Part shown: piece by piece, positions 47,601-57,208 of the stretch
Layout of the letters: each line of letters starts with the position of its first letter
How positions within the stretch are numbered: the stretch's first letter is position 1
NCBI RefSeq assembly: GCF_024713975.1
Contig: NC_091096.1
Location: 20,310,458 to 20,374,457 of the forward strand
Length of the DNA: 64,000 nt
Reading direction: 5' to 3'
From: Paralichthys olivaceus
Taxonomy: Eukaryota > Chordata > Actinopteri > Pleuronectiformes > Paralichthyidae
Translations under genes and position numbers: made by a program
Notes under the pieces: model-generated
The model's input: the letters and a program-made list of their open reading frames with translations, nothing else
Databases searched by the model: none
What the model was told of the DNA's origin: nothing

Positions 47601-48210
47601 ATGACCGGCATCAACCTGCGTGTGGCCACTCTGAAAAATGCAAAGCTGAAGAACTGTAACCTCCGGGGAGCCACTTTAGCAGGGACTGATCTCGAGGTGA
47701 ATTAAAGCTCTCAGAAAGGATTAACTCTGAAAACACTAATGTGGACTCAGCTAGCAGTCCGTCTTATTTACAGCCACATTTCAGAGCCATCAGGGATAAA
47801 ATGGTGCAGAACTGAATAAATGGTTTCATAAATCATTTTAAATACACTACACATCCAAGTTATTTTGCCAAAATGTTTTTTATGTCTGATAACTCAGCAG
47901 CAGGTTCCCTGACTGTCACAGTAATACAAGAGTGAATCCAAGGAGGGAATGAATGATTGAAAACTGGATGTATTGGTGTTGTACAGTTTGTTCTTGTGAA
48001 TCAGTTTCAACCAGTGTCTGTAAAAATCTAATGGCACTTAACCGTTCTTCTCTTTTCTAACTGTTTTGTCCCTGGTGCCTTTTTAATTTGCAGAACTGTG
48101 ACCTGTCTGGCTGCGATCTACAAGAAGCCAACCTGAGAGGGTCCAATGTGAAAGGAGCCATTTTCGAAGAGATGCTGACCCCTCTGCACATGTCCCAGAG
48201 TGTCAGATAA
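44623..48210 (+). CDS. kctd9: BTB/POZ domain-containing protein KCTD9
   Basis: Twelve coding exons: 44623-44670, 44949-45070, 45156-45199, 45300-45396, 45507-45565, 45903-46031, 46141-46208, 46293-46388, 46478-46627, 47369-47474, 47563-47696 and 48094-48210. All are GT-AG and in frame, giving 389 aa, the same length as human KCTD9. The N-terminal ubiquitin-like/KHA-type region ([20 protein letters not shown]) covers about 1-70. The BTB/T1 domain starts at [15 protein letters not shown] (about 89-188). Pentapeptide A(D/N)LXX repeats run from about 222 to 375 ([20 protein letters not shown]). The protein ends [16 protein letters not shown]9 is a putative Cullin-3 substrate adaptor. One of two teleost paralogues (a/b) may be meant; the sequence alone does not decide it. 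Confidence 0.97.
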
Positions 48211-49610
48211 CTCGGCACACACCCACAGGTCCATTGTGGGCCACCGCTGGCTTCTTTCAATGCTCTTCTCCTCCAGTCCTCCTCCCCCATACTCCCCCAA
48301 CGTACCCATCTCTCTTTACCTGTCTGCAGCGCAGGCACTCGTATGCACATCCCTGGTCATTCCACCAATATTATGTTAGCTTTAAATATCTTGCACTAGA
48401 ATCTATCCAGGGTTGTCAATGTATGTTTTTAATATGTAAAGCTGTATATCACCAAAACAAACACATGTTTCTTTTTATGTGTAGATGTATCTAGATGCAA
48501 TCCGATGACTATGCTCATTTGATATTTTACATTATTTATGTTCTTCATATGACTTGATGGTAGTCAAAATCAGAGCATCTGTGCACAGTGAAGTTCAGAG
48601 CTTCACTGAATGCTGCTGTAGCATAAATTGAAGGTGTCATTTACCAATACCTGTCGTTATATATTCCTCTTTAAGTATGTAGCTTAATTTTGCTGGATTC
48701 AACATATTATGAATTAGCAATGCAAGCCAAAGCCATACAACAGCACAGTCTAATCAAAGGCTAAAAGTGAAAGTGAAACTATGCTGCAGGCTAGTTATAC
48801 AGTTTGGGTATGCAATACATCATTTAGAGCTGTGAGGTGTCTCCGTTCCTACTCTTAAATATTGTGTTCTCCATGTTTTGCGCTCTGTGAATCTACCTCT
48901 TTTTTTAATCCAGTGTGCGAGTGACCCACAGTTGCATGCGTTTAACTGTGGCACTGCTTGGTGTTCTGTTTGTTTTTCTTCCCATTATGAGAAAACCTGT
49001 GCTTTAACAGAAAGCCATTATTTCTGTGTTCATGATCTCAGAGTGGGTTTACCTGGAAACATGCTCCATATATATCGATGTATATCACTTAATCATGCTT
49101 TGAACCTATTTGCACAAATGTATGTTAACTTATAACGTGTTATTCCTTTTCACCAAAAACTCTTGGTGCTTGTAATCTTATATAAATCAAATCCAGTGCT
49201 TCCAAATCTTCCCAGAAAAAGAAATGTTAAATACTATTATAAGAGAGGGCAGGTGTTGTGAGCAGTTCTTACTGGACAGTGTCTGTTGCATGTGTAAAGA
49301 TCTGTTACTCTATCTGTGGCTCAAAGCTGCTCCGATGCAATACTATTCACTCAGTTCAATTGTAGGTACCCAGCCTGTGAGAGTGAACGATGAAGGCAAT
49401 CATACTGTGTATTTCACCTTGAGTGTGAGACTCAATTGAAGAGCAATGTCTATTTATTTTAATACATCTCAATGAATGCGACATGGGGCAGAGGTTAGTT
49501 TGTGTTTGAAAGAGGGAATGATGTAGGTCTCTATGTATGATTATTGCACTCGACCGTGGAATTTTATTTCCATAAATGACTGTTATAAATAAATTACTTA
49601 TGAAGAAAGA
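48211..49610 (+). other. kctd9: kctd9 3' untranslated region (predicted)
   Basis: About 1.4 kb without a further coding exon. The first canonical AATAAA that I found after the stop is at 49588-49593. It ends only about 235 bp before the gnrh1 TATA box. Confidence 0.5.
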
Positions 49611-49827
49611 CTCTTTATTTATTGTGTCTCGAATGGGAATGAATGAGTGTTCTGTTTAAGAAACACCATGAAATGACTGGAAATGGTTAAAAGTTACTTA
49701 TTTTTTTACTGAAGGTCAAAAAACAAGCTTTTAAACAGCTCTGCAGGTCGCCAGTAAATGTCTAATCCCAGTTACACCCCCTGTAGTGAAGTGCTGGGCT
49801 GTGAGAAGCGGAAGCATCACAGCCTCA

Positions 49828-49833
49828 TATAAA
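49828..49833 (+). promoter_or_regulatory. gnrh1: gnrh1 TATA box
   Basis: TATAAA inside CCTCATATAAAGCATGG. A start site would fall near 49858. A short noncoding first exon could run to the donor at 49911 (GTAAAT), which pairs with the acceptor CTCCTCAG immediately before the coding exon. This matches the GNRH1 plan of a noncoding exon 1. Confidence 0.65.
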
Positions 49834-49999
49834 GCATGGAGTGTGCACAAGTATTCACAAAGGACTGAAGACCATCAGTTCAGAGACGCTGCCTGCTTAA
49901 TGCACAGAGAGTAAATGAACCAGTGATGATGGGCACATTTAAAGAAAAAATAGAAAAATGCATGACATGACGTGCGTATTTCCACTATTTCTCCTCAGA

Positions 50000-51158
50000 A
50001 TGGCTGTGAAGACCTTGGCAGTGTGGCTGCTCCTTGTGGGGATGTTGGTGCCTCAGCATTCCTGTCAGCACTGGTCCTACGGCCTGAGCCCAGGAGGGAA
50101 GAGGGAACTGGACAGTCTTTCACAAAGTCTGGGCAATGTGAGCATTTATCAGTCTCACTCAATGTTTATCTTCCCTTTTGTGTACATTCATTGAGATGTT
50201 TTTTTTCTTCAACAGGTAGTTGAGGAGTTTCCTCGTGTGGACCCACCTTGCAGTGTTCTGGGTGGTGCAGAGGAATCACCTTTAGCCGGAATCTACAGAA
50301 TGAAAGGATTCCTTGTAAGTTTGACCCATTTGTCATTGTGTGTTTGGTCTTGGATACATCCATCAGCACTGCCAAGTGGAAGAATATCAGGCTCAGGGAT
50401 AAGAAAAAAAAATATAAGTGGAAGATTTGTTTTTCTTAAGAGCTTTGAGAATAAAGTCAAAGTAAATCAGAGAAAGACTTCTTTGTATTTTGTGAATTAA
50501 GTCAAAACACCAAGAATTATGTCAAAATGTCAAGAATATAGTTGAAATGTTGGGAATTAGGCCGAAATTATTCAAAATGAAGTTGAAATATCAAGAATAA
50601 AGTCAAAAACAAATTTGGAAAAGTCGAAAACAAAGTCGAAAGGTCAAGAGTAAAGTAAACAAATGTCACGAAATGCTGAGAATAAAGTCAAAAGGTCAAG
50701 AATAATGTTGAAAACAAAACTGAAAGGTCGAGATTTAAGTTGAAATGTTGAAAATAAAGTTGCATGACGGAGTGACTGAGTGCTGCAGCCAGCTGCCAGT
50801 GTTCCGTCTCTTTTCGCCTCATGAACAGACAGATTTAGGCTCAATCTCTTCATAGTCCTAATGAATTTATAAATGCACTTAAAAATAAAGAAGTATTTCC
50901 GAAAAACTATTTTACCAATTCATCTACACTTGGCATTTTGTAGAGAAGGTCATAACGTTAGCAGTTTCATAAAATCGACTTTAATCTTGAAATTAAGTTT
51001 ATTCTTGACATTTTGACTTTTCTCCACTGAAAAATCTCCCTTTGGTCATTTTTTCCAAGATTATTAATCAAAGTTTAAATTCACAGATTGAATCTGTTGC
51101 TCTCTTTCAGGGAAGCATCACTGACAGGGGGAACGGACGCAGAACTTATAAGAAATGA
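50000..51158 (+). CDS. gnrh1: Prepro-gonadotropin-releasing hormone 1 (seabream-type GnRH)
   Basis: Three coding exons: 50000-50137, 50216-50314 and 51111-51158, encoding 94 aa. Residues 1-22 are a signal peptide (MAVKTLAVWLLLVGMLVPQH). Then comes the decapeptide QHWSYGLSPG, followed by GKR, the amidation donor and dibasic cleavage site. The rest is GnRH-associated peptide, ending GRRTYKK. Ser at hormone position 8 identifies the seabream form, the hypophysiotropic GnRH of percomorph fishes. The product is released by preoptic neurons and drives pituitary gonadotropin secretion. The acceptor sits one base before the ATG. The last intron (796 bp) holds a repeat-derived element. kctd9 is directly upstream in the same orientation, the human arrangement. 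Confidence 0.98.
50400..51050. repeat. Degenerate tandem-repeat element in the last gnrh1 intron
   Basis: About 50446-50765 contains more than ten imperfect units of the type AATAAAGTCAAAAGGTCAAG. At 50975-51035 the same units appear inverted (AAGTTTATTCTTGACATTTT), so the block has a tandem array facing an inverted arm across about 200 bp. It looks like a repeat-bearing nonautonomous element inserted in the intron. It does not touch the splice sites. Confidence 0.65.
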
Positions 51159-51175
51159 TGATTACTGTATTATTA

Positions 51176-51181
51176 AATAAA
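51176..51181 (+). terminator. gnrh1: gnrh1 polyadenylation signal
   Basis: AATAAA 18 bp after the gnrh1 stop codon. A very short 3' UTR like this is normal for GnRH genes. Confidence 0.75.
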
Positions 51182-51209
51182 TAATTACAATTGCAAAACA
51201 TTGATTGTT

Positions 51210-51950
51210 CTTTACTTCTGCATGTTTTATCTCTAAGTCATTCACACCACCCTCTCTTTCATTTTACCCTCCTTCTCCTTTCCAATCTTTTCTCTCTCTA
51301 CTTCCTTCTTTTCTGTTTCCCTTCTACCTCCTCCTTTCCGTCACCTCTCTCTCTTTATATCCCTCTTGGATGGGGGAGTTATGTTTGCCCTCATCTCTCT
51401 AACCTTTTCTTTCTTCGTCTTCCTGTCCATCATCTCTCCCCGTTGGGCTCTCTTTTATTTCCTTTGTGCTTCATCTCTCCTTTATCTTTCTCCTTTACCT
51501 CTCTATTGGTTCTGTCTGTAATTTACATTTCCAAATTTATGGGACTACTCCTCCAATTTACTTCCCTCCCATTGTCCCTCATCTCCCCTTTTCACCATGT
51601 CCTCGTCCTTCCTTCTGACCTTCCTCTACATTTTCTTGTCATATTCCTCATCACCCCTCCTGTTATTCTCCATCATTTCATCTCATTCTCTCTCTCTCTC
51701 TCTCTCATTAACCCTTCACTCCATCCTTTGAATTCCATCTTTTTTCAACTCACCATCCACCTTCACTGTGATTCCTTTTCTTATGGCCTTCCTCCTTTAT
51801 CTTTCCACCTGCGCTCCTCTTCACATCCTTTCCTTTACCTCTACTTCTTCTCTGTCTTCCTCCTTTTCTCACCCTCTCTTCATCTGCTTTTCTTTACTTG
51901 CCTTTCTTTACCTGTCCACCCTCTCCCTCTTCACCGTGGCTCTGCACAGC
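51210..51950 (+). repeat. Long pyrimidine-rich (CT) tract downstream of gnrh1
   Basis: About 740 bp in which the plus strand is dominated by C and T (CTCCTTCTCC, TCTCTCTCTC and similar) with few G or A. The strand asymmetry is strong and sustained. It produces an apparent 284-codon open frame (51191-52045) full of Leu, Ser, Phe and Pro, which is a composition artefact. Tracts of this kind can form triplex or H-DNA. Confidence 0.8.
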
Positions 51951-52345
51951 CAGCAGAGGACACTATAAACCAACACGAAACTTCATCTACATCCTGCTCC
52001 GACATTGCTGTGGTATCAAGAAATGTTATCAACAGTTTCTTGTAAGCCTGGACCAAATCCATCAACACTGTAATCAACTGTAATTTACTGTCGCCTTTAT
52101 TGTGTTTATTCACCATGAGGACATGAGTCTGAAGTCAAGTTATTAATCGCTCACTGTTTCCTTGATCCACACCAACATTGTCCTCTGGATTATAATAAAG
52201 ATTATTAGTGGGTGGATGAGCAAAATGAAAATTATCTGAGCAGGTGACACGTGTGTGTTTGCTGTGAAAAACAAACAGAAGTGTATTCATCATGGAGACG
52301 TGGCAGTGATACAGCAGCCTTTAAAATCCTGCTCACTGGTTCATT
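51950..52345. repeat. Diverged repeat, copy 1
   Basis: Shares scattered blocks with 55546-55995, for example GGACCAAATCC, GGATGAGCAAAATGAAAATT and GAAGTGTATTCATCATGGAG, in the same order. The overall similarity looks to be about 80 percent. It is noncoding. It begins with CCAGCAGAGGACAC, a 13-of-14 match to the CTCF core. Confidence 0.6.
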
Positions 52346-52456
52346 AGTCCTAGTTTTTTGCCTGACAAAGAAGAAAAAGGACTGAGTAACTTTAAACAGA
52401 TCTCCAGTCATGACACTTCTTTGACGTTACAATATCTTGAAATATTCAAGGTGTTG

Positions 52457-53470
52457 AAATTGACCCTCACCCATTTCATCATTAGACTGTAGCTTCTTAT
52501 AAATGAGACAGTGATTCTCATGCTGCAGGAGGGGATTTTATATTCACTCCTCTAGTTCCACACGTGTCTTTTTGGGGCTGATACATAGTCACTGGTCCAA
52601 TTTCACCTTTGTACTCATCAGCAGTGGTTTCACTATTACACAGACATTCAGTATCATGAGGCTGTTGACAGAATGCAGATTTTCTGTTTCCTCGAGGACA
52701 GGCTATAAGAATAAATGATGCACTGATGTGTATCATCAAGAAAACAGCACAGACTGAGTGGGAATCACTATAATGACATGCTGATTGAAATTTCCATCAC
52801 AATAATGCTGATAATGGCTTTGGCTTTCAGAGACGATTGTTCCCCCTCACTGTTTTCTCTTCTTTTGACAGAAGGAATTCATTCTCTTTGTGTCCATAAA
52901 GGAACTCACACCTGTCATTTAGACTCTGACGCACATGTGGTCTGTACAGTTTCTAAATAATGTACTGGGAAAAAAGAAACACAATTTTATTACAGCGAGG
53001 CCAGTCTGAACTTTGTGTGTAAGTGTGCATATATACTCTCACACATAAAAATAAAATATAAAATAAAAGGGATGAACCAGGATATTTAGCACATGGATAG
53101 AAATGAGTTTTATACACAGCTACGCAACAGAATGAAATCTAAAGTTTAACAATGACAGATGTTGACAGGCAGGACATCAGCTGCTTGTGGCTGTCTCTGT
53201 TATGAGCAGTAATGTCATTATAATGTGCTGTTTCATCTGCACTAATTACAACCAAAGACAGCATTTTAATAACCAAAGTACACACTTGTACATGCTGGAG
53301 CTAATGCCACTTGAATTCCTCTGTGGTTCACAGGCTTCTGTGTTTAGACCTCAGGATAATTAATCCCCTCCTGGGTGTCAGCCTGACTTCAAGTGAATTT
53401 CTGGATGTATGGTCTGCGAATGATGGCCATGCTGCAGCCTGGATGCTGAATATTACTGTGGTAGGAATTG
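52457..53470. repeat. 965-bp near-identical direct repeat, copy 1
   Basis: 52506-53470 matches 61547-62511 over exactly 965 bp with no gaps and only six substitutions that I could find (over 99 percent identical). Before the core, 52457-52505 is related but has insertions and deletions. It contains two short opposed open frames (minus 73 codons and plus 60 codons), preserved in both copies but without recognisable domains. The ends are not LTR-like and no terminal inverted repeats were seen. Confidence 0.85.
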
Positions 53471-54951
53471 AATTATGGCTTTGTGGTAAGACTTTTTAGA
53501 AATTGTACTGATCATCTGCAGATCATAAGCAATAGTCTATACAGACTGTAAGTACACCGGACCAATGAATAATGGCCACGCATCATACAGATGTCTTTTG
53601 AAGCTTTATTTTTCTCCCTCTCATCAGCAAACACCGTGAAAACTATAACAGAATAAAAGACATAAACAAAGATTTCAAATTGATATCTCTTAGGTATTTA
53701 CAAGCCTCTGTAGCAAGCGTCCAGTATTTAGACCGGCCCCAACAAAGTCTCTCAAGCTAACATCTGTTCATAGACAGGTCCAAGCATGTTAGCACAGCAA
53801 CAGAAAAAGCATCAAATTGTCCATTTAAAGGCACTTGAAACAATATTATACATAGATATAAAACAAATGAAAGTACAAAATGTTAGATTACCATGTGCGC
53901 CTCTTGGACCGTGCAGAATGTAATTATTTTAGGGCCTCTGCAGCCATGTTGGCTCTTTCCTCTGTTTCTGACCCATAATGCAACAGGTGTGCCCATAATG
54001 CAACAGGTGTGCCCATAACTAAACTCTGGTCATGTGACCTGTTACACACTACATCTTATATTTTACATTTTAATCAAGTTTTTACAATTGTATGAATTCC
54101 AACATTGCTGAAATTATGACAGAAAATATTAAATAAACATTTCAATGAAATCTAAATAAAGACTGTCTCTCAGACAGTTACACAGACATTTTACAAATAT
54201 ATGATTTGAGAGGAACTGTTAAGTCCTCCAAAGAAGAGCAGGAATGCTGCAAAAGTCATGCAACGTGTAATAACTCCTCATCAAGACCATATCCAACTAT
54301 AGATATGTAGAATTTCCCACACTTGGGACCAAAGCTTATGTAAATCTCAATATTGAATCATTTCCTGAAAGAATCATCACTGAATGTGAAGACAGATCTA
54401 TACAAACATAGAGTTAAATAAAGTTCTGATTGTCTACTTGTGTTTAGAAACTTTATCTAAAGCCACACTGTTCTGTATTCCCAACATTTAACACTTTGCT
54501 GGGAATCTATATTCATCACATTCATTTCCTTCCATTTTACAAAAATACTTTTGTTCATAGTTGTGCAACTATTGTTGCATTAATTGTCTCATGTAGCAAT
54601 TAAAATGTACAAAACATTGTTAAATTGCATTACAGTTAGCACAAATAACTCTTCTGATGTACAAATATACAATAGACACACTACTGACCACATTTCAAAA
54701 TTAGAAATGCTTGAAGATCATAGATCCAACTCTTGTAATCAACAGCAAAACAAAACAATTGTTTCAGATCTTGACTGATCTCTGACCCCTTTATAAGGAA
54801 AATCTGATGGTTCCATTTCTAAACATGCAGATTTAGTCATTGAAAAACTCACAAGATATGATGCCATGAAACATGATCTAGAGAAAGTATTAATCTTCGA
54901 GTAAGATGAAGAAGGAATGGACCACCTCATATACATATTAGGAAAACAGCA

Positions 54952-54965
54952 TTGCCCCCTAGTGG
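54952..54965 (-). promoter_or_regulatory. CTCF-like motif
   Basis: The minus strand reads CCACTAGGGGGCAA, a 13-of-14 match to CCASYAGRKGGCRS. It lies between gnrh1 and the NPY receptor. Binding is unproven. Confidence 0.45.
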
Positions 54966-55545
54966 TTACACTGGAAGTCTAAAAGAAAGCAAGGATGAAC
55001 ATCGTTGCACCATGTCTCCTGAGAATGTAAAGGATAAATGATCAAATCTCATTACTTGTCTTTGAAGGAGTAAATGGTCTCAAACCTCAATACAACTTAA
55101 TTTACAGCATCCACCCCCCTCATGGCAAACTGCTCTGTTCCTGTAAAAGCATCGACAAATGCAGTTTGACATTAACACCTGATCAGATGGTGATGAGGAA
55201 GTGCTCACTTGATTTGTGGTCAACCAACTATAGCCAACCACAGCCTTGGATGTAATGAGGTGTTAAATGTTACATTATTTTAATCTGTGTCTCCTTTTGG
55301 TTCTCATACCAATTTATATATACAATCCTTGTTGTATTTGAAGAGTCAAACCTGAATGTAACAACTTGAGAAATCATACCAATCTGATGTAGTGATTAAA
55401 ATAATTCAACTTGTCCTCCTTGGGTCCAAATACGTTTTCTTCTTTGCGGAAAATAAGAAGAGCACATATACCTTTATTTTGAAAAATCTATGCATTTAAT
55501 TTACTTAAAAAATCAGACCTGAACCTCCTGATGAGGGGCTCAGTG

Positions 55546-55995
55546 TGCAGACACCAGAGGGCACTAGAAAACTTCATAATGCTTTTCTGAAACATAAAAT
55601 ACTCTTATTATAATAATACATTTGTAGAATATTCCATCTGACTGTTGCTAAGATTTTATCTCCACTGTTTTTAATAAACCCGGACCAAATCCTGTCAATA
55701 CTGTTATTTATTGTAATTTACTGTACTTTATTGTGTTTGTTCACCATGAGTCTGAGGCCAATTCATTTTTGCTCACTGTTTGCTTGGCTCGATTCACACC
55801 CACTCCACAATCTCCTCAGTATTATAAAAGAGACTGATCATGGATGGATGAGCAAAATGAAAATTATTTGAGCAGGCGTCACGTGTGTGTTTGCCAATAG
55901 AAGATGGAATTTACCAAAGTGAAAAACAAGCTGAAGTGTATTCATCATGGAGATCTGACAGTGATACAACAGCCTGTAATATCCTGCTGAGCACC
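55546..55995. repeat. Diverged repeat, copy 2
   Basis: Same block order as 51950-52345. It starts with ACACCAGAGGGCAC (55551-55564), again a 13-of-14 CTCF-core match, then GGACCAAATCCTGTCAATAC, GGATGAGCAAAATGAAAATT and GAAGTGTATTCATCATGGAG. Noncoding. Confidence 0.6.
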
Positions 55996-56498
55996 ATATG
56001 GGGTGGCCCCCGCTCTTATCTTCAATGGAAAGTGTGTTTTTCAAAGTAGTTCACACAGTCGGTCACTCAGGTGTTGCTCAGCAAGCACACACGAGGGAAA
56101 AAAATCACTTCCGTGGGTTTCCTCTTGTTGTTGAGATTGCTTGTACTTTCATTGAACATACACATGACACCATGTAGGTCAAGTGTTGAACCTTTATTGA
56201 AAGTGATATGATGAAGGATAATTATATGACAGGTGAAACAGCAGGACATAAAATATTTACTCAAGATCAACTCTGTCATGAACAATAACTCTGGCTGCCC
56301 ATCTACCCTCTATTTGGAGATCCGAGACACTGTATCAGACTCATTGCTCCCAGAAAGAAACATAATTTACGTTTTTATTTAAAATAGGAAACATCATAGG
56401 AATGCTGCATTTAGTTATTAAAGAAAACATTTGTTTTTTTACTGACTTTCTCTGGGCCATTGGATGATTTCACACATATTTGTTATTTCTGCACCATA

Positions 56499-56935
56499 GG
56501 TTGTATATAAAGACGACACATCTCCACTTCCTCCCACCATCCAGAAATGAAGCCAAGAAGATCCCAGATACTAACGCTGCCATCTTTCACATTTGGAGCC
56601 AGAGTCTGTGCAGTAAAAAGTTGTGGTACCAAGGTCCTGCCAATATACGCTCTGCAAATTGTGAGTCAGTCTCAGCTGTCAGTCTTGACGCTTTAATAGC
56701 ATTAAATAACAAATTCAATCCAAACTTATCCAAAAAATTAAAAAAATGAATACTTGAAAGTTGCAAAAAACTACCTAAAATTACACAAACTATCTTGACA
56801 TGTACTTTAATTTTTCAATTTTGATCCATGTCCAGTCCACTAACATGGAGGAGGCAAGATGTATTACCTGTTCTGCAGCCAGCCAGCGATCAAGATGCTT
56901 TATTGGCTTCACTTTTGAGGAGCTGTCATGATGGG
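56499..56935 (+). mobile_element. MITE family A, most complete copy
   Basis: The left end GTATATAAAGACGACACA is the approximate inverse of the right end seen at 541-570 (GTCGTCCATCTTTATATA). The interior of about 430 bp has no meaningful coding capacity. Its block order matches 35312-35750. Confidence 0.7.
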
Positions 56936-57035
56936 TGAATTACATTTAAATTTGAAGGTACAGGGCAGTGGTATTTTCCATGCTTGCACAGTTACGTTCT
57001 ACTGGGCCACTTGAACTGAACAGAGTTATCGTTGA

Positions 57036-57064
57036 TGCTATCTATCTATCTATCTTTCTATCTT

Positions 57065-57139
<75 letters not shown>

Positions 57140-57148
57140 GTCTGTCGT

Positions 57149-57181
<33 letters not shown>

Positions 57182-57208
57182 TTATCTGTCTGTCTGTCTG
57201 TCTATCTG
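57036..57208. repeat. (TCTA)n / (TCTG)n microsatellite
   Basis: About 170 bp of tetranucleotide repeats, mostly TCTA, grading into TCTG near 57140-57170 and again at 57187-57200. It is interrupted near both ends by TTTC and TTTA variants. The apparent open frame of Ser-Ile-Tyr-Leu repeats is not a gene. Confidence 0.95.

Noticed and set aside
51191-52045. 284-codon open frame, plus strand
   Set aside because: It follows the pyrimidine-rich tract. The protein is Leu/Ser/Phe/Pro-rich low complexity with no domain, which is expected when one strand has few purines and so few stop codons.
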